From Clostridia bacterium (GTDB lineage Bacteria > Bacillota > Clostridia > UBA1381 > UBA9506), in the NCBI GenBank assembly GCA_017416855.1, contig JAFQAZ010000021.1, positions 62,001 through 126,000 on the forward strand: a DNA stretch of 64,000 nt. Reading direction: 5' to 3'. Positions 16,271 to 25,679 of this stretch are shown in pieces (position 1 is the stretch's first letter; each line of letters begins with the position of its first letter). A program made the position numbers and the translations under genes. The notes below the pieces were generated by a model. The model was not told where the DNA came from and did no database searches. It saw nothing but the letters and a program-made list of their open reading frames with translations.

Positions 16271-16828
16271 TTAGTTTTCCTCCGATTCTAAAAGAGCCGA
16301 AAGCTTTTCATAAAAACCATAAGGGTCTTCACGGAACTTGCGGCACATAGAAAGCGCCCGTTTTTTGCTGCCTGCAAATAATGAGATGGCCAGCAAAGAA
16401 TTTTTACCCTCTTTCAGTTCCAGTTCGGCACAAAACATACCGTCACCCACCGGCTGTACATCGCAGCGGATGGCCTTGCGGCTTGTTTCGTTTTTATAAT
16501 ACTGGTCAATAGCGTCCTTCAAGCTGTTTTTCACGCTGGCAAGGAGCTTATTTTCAAACATGGTGATCATATCTTCGCCGGAGCTTGTCAGCACATATTT
16601 ATCCATTTCGTCCCGCCACACGGTTTTCATATGATTTTCATTTTTAAGCTCTTCAATGATATTACAAAGCTCCAGAAAATCTACACTGGTGCCCTCTAAC
16701 ATACAATGCTTTAATTCCACATCGCTGACAGGAATATCAGCATAGAAGAGCACATATAAAATGGCCAGTTTAATTTCCACCGGGTCTTTTAATCTATAAT
16801 ATACGTTTTCCCAAATATTCTTTTTCAT
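16271..16828 (-). CDS. DUF4364 family protein, probable winged-helix
   Basis: 185 residues from the ATG at 16826-16828 (AAGGAG seven bases upstream). The N-terminal half (DPVEIKLAILYVLFYADIPVSDVELKHCML, then IIEELKNENHM and YVLTSSGEDMITMFEN) has the helix pattern of winged-helix DNA-binding domains such as PadR and fits DUF4364. The C-terminal half is a beta-rich sensor-like domain. It is encoded directly before trxB and probably transcribed with it. Direct control of trxB is possible but is only inferred from position. Confidence 0.72.
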   Translation of the reverse strand: MKKNIWENVYYRLKDPVEIKLAILYVLFYADIPVSDVELKHCMLEGTSVDFLELCNIIEELKNENHMKTVWRDEMDKYVLTSSGEDMITMFENKLLASVKNSLKDAIDQYYKNETSRKAIRCDVQPVGDGMFCAELELKEGKNSLLAISLFAGSKKRALSMCRKFREDPYGFYEKLSALLESEEN

Positions 16829-16907
16829 ACGGAAACTCCTTTTCAAATATTCCAATATTAGTTATATCATATTTTCCTTCATAAAGCAATAAAAAAACTT
16901 CCATATA

Positions 16908-16936
16908 TTGAAATGAATCTTCATTTGTGTTACAAT
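16908..16936 (+). promoter_or_regulatory. Promoter of the RNA methyltransferase-tadA unit
   Basis: TTGAAA (16908-16913), a 17-base spacer and TACAAT (16931-16936), about 45 bases upstream of the ATG. Confidence 0.75.
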
Positions 16937-16982
16937 TAGCATATATAGAATGTTATGACATAAAATTCCTCCGGAGGTCAAC

Positions 16983-17759
16983 ATGATACAGGAAATCTCG
17001 GGTGCTAACCACCCCATTATAAAAAAAATTGCCAGTTTAAAAGAAAAAAAGTACCGGGAGCGGTACGGTGAATTTTTGGTAGAGGGTGCTATGTCTGTTT
17101 TGTGGGCGCTGGATTCCCGCTATGAAGTCAAAGCCGTGATTGTGAGCACCGACTTTGTGTTGCCTGACCTCTTTGCCGGCAAACTGGACAACCAAATAGT
17201 TTACCGTGTGCCCCCTCATCTTTTTGCCAAAATGGCTGATACCAAAACCCCCCAAGGCATTTTGTGCACCTGCACTCTCCCCTCGACTAAGGTTCTGCCA
17301 AAAAACGGTTTATACATATATTGCGACCGTGTTCGTGACCCGGGCAATGTGGGCTCTATCATCCGCTCGGCAGATGCCATGGGATTTAACGGGGTGCTAC
17401 TTTCCCCGGAAAGTGTTGACCCCTTTAATCCTAAGCTGGTGCGTTCTACCATGGGGTCTTTGTTTCACGTTGACATTTATACCGATGTGGATTACGATGC
17501 CCTGTGCGCCCTACAAAAGCAGGGCTTTTCCTTCGCTGTTTCTGCTCTGACAGATGACAGTATTCCGTCAACGGAATGGTCAGCAAAAGAAAATACCATC
17601 ATCGCCGTAGGCAACGAAGCCGGCGGTGTATCCGCCGAAACCCTTTCTCTGGCCGATGTCGTTGTTAAAATACCTATGGCCGGCAGTGCCGAATCCTTAA
17701 ACGTGGCTGCCGCCGCCGCTATTTTAATGTATGAAGCCGGTATGAAAAACAGAAAGTAA
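16983..17759 (+). CDS. TrmH/SpoU family RNA 2'-O-methyltransferase
   Basis: 258 residues. The N-terminal substrate-binding domain (KKIASLKEKKYRERYGEFLVEGAMSV) is followed by a knotted SPOUT methyltransferase domain with all three motifs: DRVRDPGNVGSIIRSADAMG, IIAVGNEAGGVS and PMAGSAESLNVAAAAAILMYE. The layout is that of the YsgA/RlmB group that methylates 23S rRNA, although the exact target nucleotide cannot be told. A good GGAGG lies before ATG. Gene tadA follows after 14 bases, so two RNA-modifying enzymes share one transcript. Confidence 0.9.
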   Translation: MIQEISGANHPIIKKIASLKEKKYRERYGEFLVEGAMSVLWALDSRYEVKAVIVSTDFVLPDLFAGKLDNQIVYRVPPHLFAKMADTKTPQGILCTCTLPSTKVLPKNGLYIYCDRVRDPGNVGSIIRSADAMGFNGVLLSPESVDPFNPKLVRSTMGSLFHVDIYTDVDYDALCALQKQGFSFAVSALTDDSIPSTEWSAKENTIIAVGNEAGGVSAETLSLADVVVKIPMAGSAESLNVAAAAAILMYEAGMKNRK

Positions 17760-17773
17760 AAGGACTGGATGCT

Positions 17774-18205
17774 ATGACGAATCCCTTTATGGAAGAAGCT
17801 ATAAAAGAAGCGCAAAAAGCTGCTGAAATGGGCGAAGTCCCCGTAGGCGCGGTTTTGGTTAAGGATGAAAAAATCCTGTGCCGTGCTCACAATATAACAG
17901 AGCGGAAACAGGATATATTAGCGCATGCCGAAATGCTGGTGATGAAAGAGGCGCTCCAAAAGCTTGGCACCAAACGGCTCACCGGCTGTTCTTTATATGT
18001 AACGTTAGAGCCTTGTCCTATGTGCACCGGAGCTATTTTGCTTGCCCGCCCCGATCGGGTATACTTCGGTGCTTACGACCCGGAAGCCGGTGCCTGTGGC
18101 GGTAAAATAGATTTACTGTGTGGTACTCCCTTCGAAGTATATGGTGGCATTATGGAAGCCACCTGTTCTGACCTGTTAACAACATTTTTTCAAAGCCTTC
18201 GATAA
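17774..18205 (+). CDS. tadA: tRNA-specific adenosine deaminase
   Basis: Converts adenosine-34 to inosine in tRNA-Arg(ACG), needed to read CGN codons. 143 residues of the cytidine-deaminase fold. The zinc ligands and catalytic glutamate are present: HAE (LAHAEMLVMKEA, about residues 52-54) and PCPMC (about 81-85). GEVPVGAVLVKD near the N-terminus is typical. It is co-transcribed with the upstream RNA methyltransferase. Its last 16 bases overlap the 3' end of a convergent minus-strand gene. Confidence 0.95.
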   Translation: MTNPFMEEAIKEAQKAAEMGEVPVGAVLVKDEKILCRAHNITERKQDILAHAEMLVMKEALQKLGTKRLTGCSLYVTLEPCPMCTGAILLARPDRVYFGAYDPEAGACGGKIDLLCGTPFEVYGGIMEATCSDLLTTFFQSLR

Positions 18206-18567
18206 GGCTTTTCTTCTTTTGTGCAGCAAACAGAAGGAAGTAACCATTTTTCCTGCAGCCCGTTAAGTGCTTTGGCCAGCGGTTCTTCTTCTGCCAGAAT
18301 CACATAATATACTAAGGTTTCACTGCCATTTTCTGCATACTGTTCATAGTCTTCAGTGGCTGTATAGGCCCAGCCGTTTGATTTGAACAGATGTTGAAAA
18401 TCAGCGGTGATTTCTCTTTTTTGCGTCTTTTTCGCTCCTAAGCAAACAGACACCTTATAAAGCATTTCGCCTTTCTTTCTACTTTTTGTATATCCGGCTA
18501 ATAATATTGCCAGAGCAGTAACCAAGCCAGCTAAAAGCTTGATCTTTTTTATATCATTTTTCTTCAT
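18190..18567 (-). CDS. Hypothetical single-pass membrane protein
   Basis: About 125 residues from the ATG at 18565-18567 (GGGGA upstream). A lysine-rich start (MKKNDIKKIK) is followed by one hydrophobic helix (LLAGLVTALAILLAGY) and then a basic stop (KSRKKGE), giving either a signal anchor or an uncleaved signal peptide. The remaining ~95 residues are a soluble domain I cannot place (QHLFKSNGWAYTATEDYEQY, ending VCCTKEEKPYRRL). The gene converges on tadA with a 16-base overlap and no terminator between them. Confidence 0.6.
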   Translation of the reverse strand: MKKNDIKKIKLLAGLVTALAILLAGYTKSRKKGEMLYKVSVCLGAKKTQKREITADFQHLFKSNGWAYTATEDYEQYAENGSETLVYYVILAEEEPLAKALNGLQEKWLLPSVCCTKEEKPYRRL

Positions 18568-18742
18568 AAAAATCCCCGCTTTCTCTATTGCTATGGTAGC
18601 ATACTGCATATTTTTTGTCAAGAAATCTCTTCTTTTTTAAAGTTTATGAAAAAAGTGCTGGAAAACAGCTTGCATTTGTGGTATACTATATGTAATTGTG
18701 CAGAAAACTGTTTACTTTTACATAAAGGAGTTTTGATATCTG

Positions 18743-21205
18743 ATGGCAGCTTCTAAGAAAAAGACCGTAAAGAAGGGCAAAAAAACTACCCAACAAACTG
18801 TTGCCTCCCCCATGAAAAATGAATTCGTAACCCTGTTTACCGTTGTAGCAGGGCTTTTATCCGTTGTTTTAATGTATTTCCCCAGCGGCATTGTGGGCGA
18901 ATGGACAAGAATGCTTTTCTCCGGCTTATTCGGTTTGCCCGCCTATGTTCTGCCCATTATCTTTTTGGTTTACAGCATCCATCGCGTTGTTGGCAAAAAG
19001 TTTGAAGAAAACAAGAAAAAATATCTGCAAACGGCCCTGACGGTATGGTCTGTTTCCAGTCTGTTTCAGTTGTTTTCCGGCATGCCGGCCGTTAATCCCT
19101 TCTGGAGTTCCAGTCTCTCCGGCTATTGGTCCGGTGGTGTTGACGGTTTTGGCGGTGGCGTTTTAGGCGGCGTACTGTGCGATATATTTGCCAACACCGT
19201 AGGCGGCATTGCCGCGGGCATTATTCTGATTACAATCTTACTTGTTTTGATTATGATTTTAACCAAGTGGTCCCCCCTAAAAGCGTTGTTACGCCTTATT
19301 GTCCGTTGCTTTATGGATGTAAAGGCGGTGCAGCAGGAAATCGAAAAGGAAAAAGCTGAAAAAATCACCGTTGCAGAAACAAAAGAACCGGTTAAAAAGA
19401 AATCCATCCCCAACTTCGGTGATGATGAAGTAACCCGGGAACGCAGTGATCAGCTGGTGATTCCCAAGCCTTATGATGATGACGACTACATTCCTGAATC
19501 TATGCGCAACATTCCCATCGAAGAAGATTTTATAGATGAAGCGCCCTTTGATTTTAAAGATTTAGATGCTATTTTAGATGAAGCCCTGCCTGCCGGACCG
19601 GAAAAACCCCAGGAAGCTCCGGTTGTCTCTTCCGAACCGGAAGAGGTTGCACCGGAAAAACCCGGCACTCCCTTGGAAAAGGTGCAATCCCTCACCGTAG
19701 AAGAAACAGAAGAAATTGCACAGGAACTGGAGGAAGCCTTTGAACGGATTCCCTATACCTTCCCTGACGTTGAATTATTAAACCGCGGCAATGACGGTGC
19801 AGATTCTGCTGATTCGAGAACAGAGCTGAAGGAAACGGCCACTAAGCTGATTTCCACCTTAAAAAGCTTTAATGTGGATGCTAAGCTTTTAAACGTCAGC
19901 AAAGGCCCCACCGTTACTCGCTATGAATTAAAACCCGGCGAAGGTGTTAAGGTAAGCAAAATCGTTGGCCTTTCTGATGATATTGCCCTTCGTTTGGCAG
20001 CTACCGGTGTGCGTATTGAAGCACCCATTCCCAACAAAGAGGCCATTGGTATCGAAATTCCCAACAAAACCGTTGCCACCGTCAGCATCCGCGAGGTGCT
20101 GGATTCAGAAGAATTCCGCTCCTTTCCCTCTAAGCTGGCTTTTGCTCTGGGTAAGGACATTGCCGGCAAAAATGTGGTGGTAGACTTAGGTAAAATGCCT
20201 CACGTGCTCATTGCCGGTGCTACCGGTTCCGGTAAGAGTGTTTGTATTAACACCTTAATTACCAGTATTATTTATAAAGCCGATCCCAACGAAGTCAAAC
20301 TGTTAATGATTGACCCCAAGGTGGTTGAGCTCAGTATTTATAACGGCATTCCGCATCTGATGATTCCTGTAGTAACAGACCCACGCCGCGCTTCCGGTGC
20401 TCTTTACTGGGCTGTGCAGGAAATGACTCGGCGCTATGCAATGTTTGCTGAAAGTAACGTTCGTGATTTAAAGGGCTACAACGAAATGATTTTAGAATCC
20501 GGTGGAGAGAATACACTGCCCCAGGTTGTGATTATCATTGACGAATTGGCAGACCTGATGATGGTTGCCCCCGGCGAAGTGGAAGATTCCATCTGCCGTC
20601 TGGCTCAGATGGCCCGTGCTGCCGGTATGCATTTGGTGATTGCTACCCAGCGTCCCTCTGTTGACGTTATTACCGGTATCATCAAAGCCAATATTCCGTC
20701 CCGTATTGCCTTTGCGGTGTCTTCACAAATCGATAGCCGTACCATTTTAGACGCTGGTGGTGCCGATAAGCTTCTCGGTCGCGGTGATATGCTCTTTGCG
20801 CCTGTTGGTGCGCCCAAGCCCACCCGTCTGCAGGGTGCGTTTATCTCTGATAAAGAGGTTGAGCGCGTGGTTGAATTTATTAAAAGCGGCTCCACCGCCC
20901 GGTACGATGAAGATGTATTGGAAAAAATCGAAAACGGCAAGGTGGTTAATATTTCCGGTAACAACGGCGACCACGATGCTGGTGATAATGATGAACTGTT
21001 GCCCCGTGCTATTGAAATAGCTGTGGATACCGGTAAAATCTCTGCATCTTATCTGCAGAGACGGTTAAAAATCGGTTTCTCCCGCGCCGCCAGAATTGTG
21101 GATCAGATGGAAGAGCGCGGTTGGATTGGTCCTCAGGATGGTAGTAAACCCAGAGAGGTGTTACTCTCTAAAGAAGATTATTTAGAAATGAGCATTCAGT
21201 CATGA
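18743..21205 (+). CDS. ftsK: DNA translocase FtsK/SpoIIIE
   Basis: 820 residues. This ATP-driven pump moves chromosomal DNA through the closing septum, and in spore formers of the SpoIIIE type into the forespore. An N-terminal basic stretch precedes about four membrane helices (residues ~25-175). A Pro/Glu-rich linker (~200-345) follows, then the alpha/beta motor with Walker A GATGSGKS (about residue 492) and Walker [14 protein letters not shown]. The C-terminal gamma winged helix ([27 protein letters not shown]) reads the SRS/KOPS polarity sequences. Only one copy is in the window, so division and sporulation roles cannot be separated. The stop overlaps ygiQ by four bases. Confidence 0.95.
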   Translation: MAASKKKTVKKGKKTTQQTVASPMKNEFVTLFTVVAGLLSVVLMYFPSGIVGEWTRMLFSGLFGLPAYVLPIIFLVYSIHRVVGKKFEENKKKYLQTALTVWSVSSLFQLFSGMPAVNPFWSSSLSGYWSGGVDGFGGGVLGGVLCDIFANTVGGIAAGIILITILLVLIMILTKWSPLKALLRLIVRCFMDVKAVQQEIEKEKAEKITVAETKEPVKKKSIPNFGDDEVTRERSDQLVIPKPYDDDDYIPESMRNIPIEEDFIDEAPFDFKDLDAILDEALPAGPEKPQEAPVVSSEPEEVAPEKPGTPLEKVQSLTVEETEEIAQELEEAFERIPYTFPDVELLNRGNDGADSADSRTELKETATKLISTLKSFNVDAKLLNVSKGPTVTRYELKPGEGVKVSKIVGLSDDIALRLAATGVRIEAPIPNKEAIGIEIPNKTVATVSIREVLDSEEFRSFPSKLAFALGKDIAGKNVVVDLGKMPHVLIAGATGSGKSVCINTLITSIIYKADPNEVKLLMIDPKVVELSIYNGIPHLMIPVVTDPRRASGALYWAVQEMTRRYAMFAESNVRDLKGYNEMILESGGENTLPQVVIIIDELADLMMVAPGEVEDSICRLAQMARAAGMHLVIATQRPSVDVITGIIKANIPSRIAFAVSSQIDSRTILDAGGADKLLGRGDMLFAPVGAPKPTRLQGAFISDKEVERVVEFIKSGSTARYDEDVLEKIENGKVVNISGNNGDHDAGDNDELLPRAIEIAVDTGKISASYLQRRLKIGFSRAARIVDQMEERGWIGPQDGSKPREVLLSKEDYLEMSIQS

Positions 21206-23157
21206 TGGGTATAAAACAAGGTTTTTTGCCGGTTACCAAGGCGGAAATGGATGCTTTGGGATGGGATCAGCCGGATTTTATCTATGTATCCGGCGATGCT
21301 TACGTAGACCATCCCTCTTTTGCTAATGCAGTGATTACTCGCGTGCTGACTGCCGCTGGTTATCGTGTGGGCATCATTGCCCAACCAGACTGGCAAACTG
21401 CAGAGCCTTTTAAGGTTTTGGGTGCTCCCCGCTATGGTTTTTTCATTGGTGCCGGTAATTTAGACTCTATGGTGGCACATTATACTGCGGCTAAAAAGCC
21501 AAGAAAGCAGGACTTATATTCTCCTGGAGGCGTAGCCGGCAAACGGCCGGACAGAGCCGCTATTGTCTACTCAAACCGTGTGCGTGAGGCCTTCCCCGGC
21601 ATTCCCATTATCATTGGCGGCATTGAGGCAAGCCTCCGCCGTTTTGCACACTACGATTACTGGCAGGACAAAGTGCGCCGTTCTGTTTTGTTTGACAGCC
21701 GTGCTGACCTGCTCTCTTACGGCATGGGCGAAATCTCCATTGTGGAAATTGCTGATGCACTGGCTTCCGGTTGCCCTGTTTCGCGCCTTAAGAACATTCG
21801 TGGCACTTGTTACATTACCAATTCTTTAGAAAACATTCAAAAAGATTATCTGATGCTTCCCTCTTTTGAGGAGGTATCTACTGATAAACCGGCTTATGCC
21901 GATGCCACACGGATTTCCTTTTATGAACAGGATGCCGTCCGTGGCAAAATTCTGGTGCAAGCCCACGGCAACCGCTTTTTGGTGCAGAATCCGCCGGCAA
22001 TGCCTTTGCAGGGCGATGCTTTGGATGCCGTGTATGAACTGCCCTATGTCCGCCGTGCACACCCTATGTATGATGAAGAAGGCGGCATTCCCGCTCTTTT
22101 AGAGGTGCAGTTCAGCATCACCTCATCACGAGGTTGCTTTGGCTCCTGCAACTTCTGTTCCTTAGCCTTTCATCAGGGACGGACGGTAACAGCCAGAAGT
22201 CACGAATCCATTATAAAAGAAGCAACTCTGTTAAAGGACTTACCCGGTTTTAAAGGCTACATCCACGATGTAGGCGGTCCCACCGCCAACTTCCGTCAGC
22301 CTGCCTGCAAAAAACAGCTTTCCGCTGGGGTTTGTCCGGATAAACGGTGTTTATATCCTTCCCCTTGTAAGGCACTCATTGCTGACCACAGGGATTATCG
22401 GGAGTTACTGAAAAAGCTCCGTGAGCTCCCCTTTGTAAAAAAGGTTTTCATCCGTTCCGGCATCCGATTCGACTATCTCTTAGCCGATACAAACGAAGGC
22501 TTTTTCCACGATTTAGTAAAGCATCACATCAGCGGGCAGTTAAAAGTGGCGCCGGAGCACATTTCCGACAAGGTGCTCGCCGCCATGGGCAAGCCTGCCA
22601 ACCATGTATATGAAGCCTTTCGGCAAAAATATAAAAAAATCAATGAACATTTGGGTAAAGAACAGTATTTAGTGCCCTATTTAATGTCCGGCCACCCCGG
22701 CTCCACATTAGAAGAAGCCATTCAACTGGCAGAATATCTCCGCCGAGAGAAAATTCGTCCGGAGCAGGTGCAGGACTTCTATCCCACCCCCGGCTCTGTT
22801 TCCACCGCTATGTATTATACCGGGCAAGACCCTTTTACCAAACAACCGGTGTATGTTCCCAAGGGCGAAGACAAAGCTATGCAACGGGCACTACTGCAAT
22901 CCTTTTTACCCGAAAACCGAAAACTGGTATTACAAGCGTTAAAAAAAGCAGGACGGGAAGATTTAATCGGGAACGGTCCCCATTGTCTCATTCCGTTCAA
23001 GCCATCAGATACAGGAGGAAAAAATAATGACAAACGCAAAAATTCTGGACGGCAAAGCCGTATCACAGAGAATCAAGGACGAACTGAAAAACGAAGTAGC
23101 AGAACTAAAGGCAAAGGGTCTCAATCCCGGTCTGGCAGTCATCATCGTAGGGGATGA
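21202..23157 (+). CDS. YgiQ family radical SAM protein
   Basis: 651 residues. The N-terminal region ([33 protein letters not shown]) and the cluster motif CFGSCNFCS (CxxxCxxC, about residue 312) define the YgiQ group of radical S-adenosylmethionine enzymes, whose reaction is unknown. [34 protein letters not shown] belongs to the DUF3362-containing type. The start overlaps the ftsK stop (ATGA). The last ~44 residues, a basic and disordered-looking tail rich in K, R, S and G, are read in another frame across the first 131 bases of folD, which is unusually long for an overlap. Confidence 0.9.
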   Translation: MMGIKQGFLPVTKAEMDALGWDQPDFIYVSGDAYVDHPSFANAVITRVLTAAGYRVGIIAQPDWQTAEPFKVLGAPRYGFFIGAGNLDSMVAHYTAAKKPRKQDLYSPGGVAGKRPDRAAIVYSNRVREAFPGIPIIIGGIEASLRRFAHYDYWQDKVRRSVLFDSRADLLSYGMGEISIVEIADALASGCPVSRLKNIRGTCYITNSLENIQKDYLMLPSFEEVSTDKPAYADATRISFYEQDAVRGKILVQAHGNRFLVQNPPAMPLQGDALDAVYELPYVRRAHPMYDEEGGIPALLEVQFSITSSRGCFGSCNFCSLAFHQGRTVTARSHESIIKEATLLKDLPGFKGYIHDVGGPTANFRQPACKKQLSAGVCPDKRCLYPSPCKALIADHRDYRELLKKLRELPFVKKVFIRSGIRFDYLLADTNEGFFHDLVKHHISGQLKVAPEHISDKVLAAMGKPANHVYEAFRQKYKKINEHLGKEQYLVPYLMSGHPGSTLEEAIQLAEYLRREKIRPEQVQDFYPTPGSVSTAMYYTGQDPFTKQPVYVPKGEDKAMQRALLQSFLPENRKLVLQALKKAGREDLIGNGPHCLIPFKPSDTGGKNNDKRKNSGRQSRITENQGRTEKRSSRTKGKGSQSRSGSHHRRG

Positions 23158-23887
23158 CCCTGCTTCTCGAATCTATGTAAACAACAAAAAGAAAGCCTGT
23201 GAATATATCGGCGTTCGCTCTATGGAATATGCTCTCCCCGGCGAAACCACACAGGAAGAGCTGCTTAAGTTAATTAATGAATTAAACGAAAGCGCAGACA
23301 TTGACGGTATTCTCTGTCAGCTCCCTCTGCCAAAACATATTGATGAAAAGGCTGTAATTAACGCCATCCGCCCTGATAAGGATGTAGATGCTTTCCATCC
23401 CGTCAACGTGGGCAAAATTATGATTGGCGATTATGACTTTTTGCCCTGCACCCCTGCCGGCGTTATGGAACTCATCAAAGAAAGCGGCATTGACATTATG
23501 GGCAAAGAATGTGTAGTTATCGGTCGCAGTAACATTGTCGGCAAGCCTATGTCTATGTTATTATTACATGCTCACGGCACCGTGACCATCTGCCACTCCA
23601 GAACAAAGAATCTGGCAGAAACCGTGCGCCGTGCCGATATCGTTGTGGCCGCTGTTGGTGTGCCGGAATTAATTAAAGGCGATATGATTAAAGAAGGCGC
23701 TGTTGTTATTGATGTTGGCATGAACCGTTTGCCGGATAAAAAGCTTGTGGGTGATGTAGAATTTGCTACTGCTGTTGAAAAAGCCTCTGCCATTACTCCT
23801 GTGCCCGGCGGTGTTGGTCCCATGACCATTGCTATGCTGATGAAAAATACTGTAAAGGCAGCTTTAATTCATCAGAATCAGAAATAA
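23027..23887 (+). CDS. folD: Bifunctional methylenetetrahydrofolate dehydrogenase/cyclohydrolase
   Basis: Interconverts 5,10-methylene-, 5,10-methenyl- and 10-formyl-tetrahydrofolate, supplying one-carbon units for purines and formyl-Met-tRNA. 286 residues. Seen are the active-site region [13 protein letters not shown] with the catalytic lysine, [25 protein letters not shown], the dinucleotide fold [29 protein letters not shown], and [14 protein letters not shown] at the end. A strong AGGAGG precedes the ATG, so the start is reliable even though it lies inside ygiQ. It is the third gene of ftsK-ygiQ-folD. Confidence 0.97.
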   Translation: MTNAKILDGKAVSQRIKDELKNEVAELKAKGLNPGLAVIIVGDDPASRIYVNNKKKACEYIGVRSMEYALPGETTQEELLKLINELNESADIDGILCQLPLPKHIDEKAVINAIRPDKDVDAFHPVNVGKIMIGDYDFLPCTPAGVMELIKESGIDIMGKECVVIGRSNIVGKPMSMLLLHAHGTVTICHSRTKNLAETVRRADIVVAAVGVPELIKGDMIKEGAVVIDVGMNRLPDKKLVGDVEFATAVEKASAITPVPGGVGPMTIAMLMKNTVKAALIHQNQK

Positions 23888-23909
23888 TTAAAAATTTTTC
23901 AAAAAACAC

Positions 23910-23938
23910 TTGCATTTAATACAATAATTTGGTATAAT
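23910..23938 (+). promoter_or_regulatory. Promoter of rpmB
   Basis: TTGCAT (23910-23915), a 17-base spacer ending in TGG, and TATAAT (23933-23938). The leader to the rpmB start is about 95 bases. Confidence 0.85.
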
Positions 23939-24039
23939 AATTTTTGCTTGTTTGAATCCTTTGAAAAATCAAGCAAAAAAAATATGTAAAATTAACGTTA
24001 TGTTTATTTCGTTTCAAACATACGGGAGGTGTACGATAG

Positions 24040-24228
24040 ATGGCAAAATGTGAAGTTTGCGGAAAGAGCATGGTATTTGGTATTAAGGTCAGCCATTCCC
24101 ACAGAAGATCAAACAGAACCTGGAAACCCAACTTGAGAAAGGTTAAAGCTTTGGTTAACGGCACACCGAAAACCATTAGCGTTTGTTCCAGATGTCTGCG
24201 TTCCAATAAGGTAACACGCGCAGTCTAA
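24040..24228 (+). CDS. rpmB: 50S ribosomal protein L28
   Basis: 62 residues: MAKCEVCGKSMVFG, then VSHSHRRSNRTWKPNL, then VCSRCLRSNKV. The two CxxC pairs identify the zinc-binding (C+) form of L28. Some bacteria switch to a C-minus form under zinc limitation. GGGAGG lies before the ATG. It is a monocistronic gene with a consensus promoter and a strong terminator. Confidence 0.97.
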   Translation: MAKCEVCGKSMVFGIKVSHSHRRSNRTWKPNLRKVKALVNGTPKTISVCSRCLRSNKVTRAV

Positions 24229-24243
24229 TTAAAAAAATGCATT

Positions 24244-24269
24244 AAAGGGTACCGAGTTCGGTACCCTTT
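24244..24269 (+). terminator. Terminator of rpmB
   Basis: An 11 bp perfect stem (AAAGGGTACCG, arms 24244-24254 and 24259-24269) with loop AGTT and a T run, 15 bases after the stop. Confidence 0.92.
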
Positions 24270-24319
24270 TTGTATTTTCAGAAGATATTTTTATTGATAA
24301 AAATTTTAAAAATTTCCTC

Positions 24320-24348
24320 TTGCATATTTTCGTTCCATAGGATATAAT
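24320..24348 (+). promoter_or_regulatory. Promoter of dinB
   Basis: TTGCAT (24320-24325), a 17-base spacer and TATAAT (24343-24348), about 40 bases before the ATG. Confidence 0.8.
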
Positions 24349-24359
24349 AAAAACAGAAT

Positions 24360-24373
24360 CGAACATTTGTTCT
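24360..24373 (+). promoter_or_regulatory. LexA (SOS) box candidate at dinB
   Basis: CGAAC-ATTT-GTTCT matches the Gram-positive LexA operator CGAACnnnnGTTCG at nine of ten conserved positions. It lies just downstream of the -10, across the likely transcription start, where LexA would block initiation. Confidence 0.75.
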
Positions 24374-24388
24374 GTTTTAGGAGTCTCT

Positions 24389-25609
24389 ATGGAACGAACT
24401 ATTTTACACGCCGATTTGAATAATTTTTTCGCCTCGGTTGAATGTCTGGAACATGCAGAGCTAAAGGATAAGCCAGTGGCTGTTGCCGGGGATGCCAAAG
24501 CACGCCACGGCATTATTTTAGCTAAAAATGAATTGGCAAAGCTCTTCGGCATTAAAACTGCTATGCCCCTGTGGCAGGCGCAACAGCTGTGCCCGGATTT
24601 AATCTGCGTACCTCCCCACTATGATTTATATATGAAATATTCCGGTTTCACCCGTGAAATCTGTCAGCGTTACACCAGCCAGGTGGAAAGCTTTGGCCCC
24701 GATGAATGTTGGATGGATGTTTCGGGTAGCTCTGCTTTATTTGGCAACGGTAAAACCATTGCCGATGACTTACGAAAACGGATTTTTCACGAGCTTGGCC
24801 TCACCGTCAGCGTTGGTGTGAGCTTTAACAAGGTGTTTGCCAAATTAGGCTCCGATATGAAAAAGCCCGATGCTACAACAGTGATTCCCAAAGAAAGCTT
24901 TCGTGACATTGTGTGGCCCTTACCGGTGGACGCAATGCTTTATGTGGGGCGTTCTGCCCGGGAGCGATTCCGCAGCGTGGGCATTGCCACCATTGGGGAT
25001 TTAGCCGCCGTAACGCCGGAATTTTTAAGGCGCTCCTTAGGGAAAACCGGCACTATGCTCTGGCGGTTTGCCAACGGCTTGGATGATGCCCCTGTGGCAG
25101 AAACTGCGGATAACATTCCCATCAAAAGCATTGGCAACAGCACCACAGCCTACCGGAATCTGATTACAGAAGAGGACTGCCGCATTGTGCTGTATGCTCT
25201 GTCGGAAATGGTATCTCATCGTTTAAAATCTCACGGGTTGCTCTGCGCCACGGTGCAAATCAGCATCCGCCTCAGCAATCTCTCCTCCTTTGAACGACAA
25301 TGCCGTTTGACGGCTCCCACTCAAAGTGCATTGGATATTTTTGATGCCGGCTGGCAACTGCTTTGCCAGCACCGGAATGATGCTCCCATCCGTGCGTTGG
25401 GCATCAGAGGATGTCAGCTTTCTTCTGCTTTTAACCGACAGCTTTCTTTCTTTGATTCAGACAATCACAAAAACCGTGCCTTAGAAGAAGCCATGGATGA
25501 AATCAGAGGGCGATTCGGCAATCACACCATCAAGCGAGCGGTGATGCTGAAGGACCCCAAGCTCACCAATTTCAAACCTAAAGACCACTCTGTTTTTTTA
25601 CAAAAATAG
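24389..25609 (+). CDS. dinB: DNA polymerase IV (Y family)
   Basis: An error-prone translesion polymerase. 406 residues. The palm begins ILHADLNNFFASVE with a catalytic aspartate, followed by the steric-gate region and the second acidic motif SFGPDECWMDVSG (the usual SxDE is SFGPDE here). SVGVSFNKVFAKLGSDMKKPD is the fingers/palm block. The C-terminal little-finger domain extends to the end, and no clear beta-clamp-binding QLxLF motif is seen except QLSFF near residue 350. An SOS-type operator fits its role. It is monocistronic. Confidence 0.92.
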   Translation: MERTILHADLNNFFASVECLEHAELKDKPVAVAGDAKARHGIILAKNELAKLFGIKTAMPLWQAQQLCPDLICVPPHYDLYMKYSGFTREICQRYTSQVESFGPDECWMDVSGSSALFGNGKTIADDLRKRIFHELGLTVSVGVSFNKVFAKLGSDMKKPDATTVIPKESFRDIVWPLPVDAMLYVGRSARERFRSVGIATIGDLAAVTPEFLRRSLGKTGTMLWRFANGLDDAPVAETADNIPIKSIGNSTTAYRNLITEEDCRIVLYALSEMVSHRLKSHGLLCATVQISIRLSNLSSFERQCRLTAPTQSALDIFDAGWQLLCQHRNDAPIRALGIRGCQLSSAFNRQLSFFDSDNHKNRALEEAMDEIRGRFGNHTIKRAVMLKDPKLTNFKPKDHSVFLQK

Positions 25610-25619
25610 CATCTCACCC

Positions 25620-25648
25620 TTGCAAATGTATGCAGATTTTGGTATACT
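25620..25648 (+). promoter_or_regulatory. Promoter of the phosphohexomutase gene
   Basis: TTGCAA (25620-25625), a 17-base spacer ending in TGG, and TATACT (25643-25648). Confidence 0.82.
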
Positions 25649-25679
25649 GTTACTATATTAATGAAAAGGACGGATGAAA

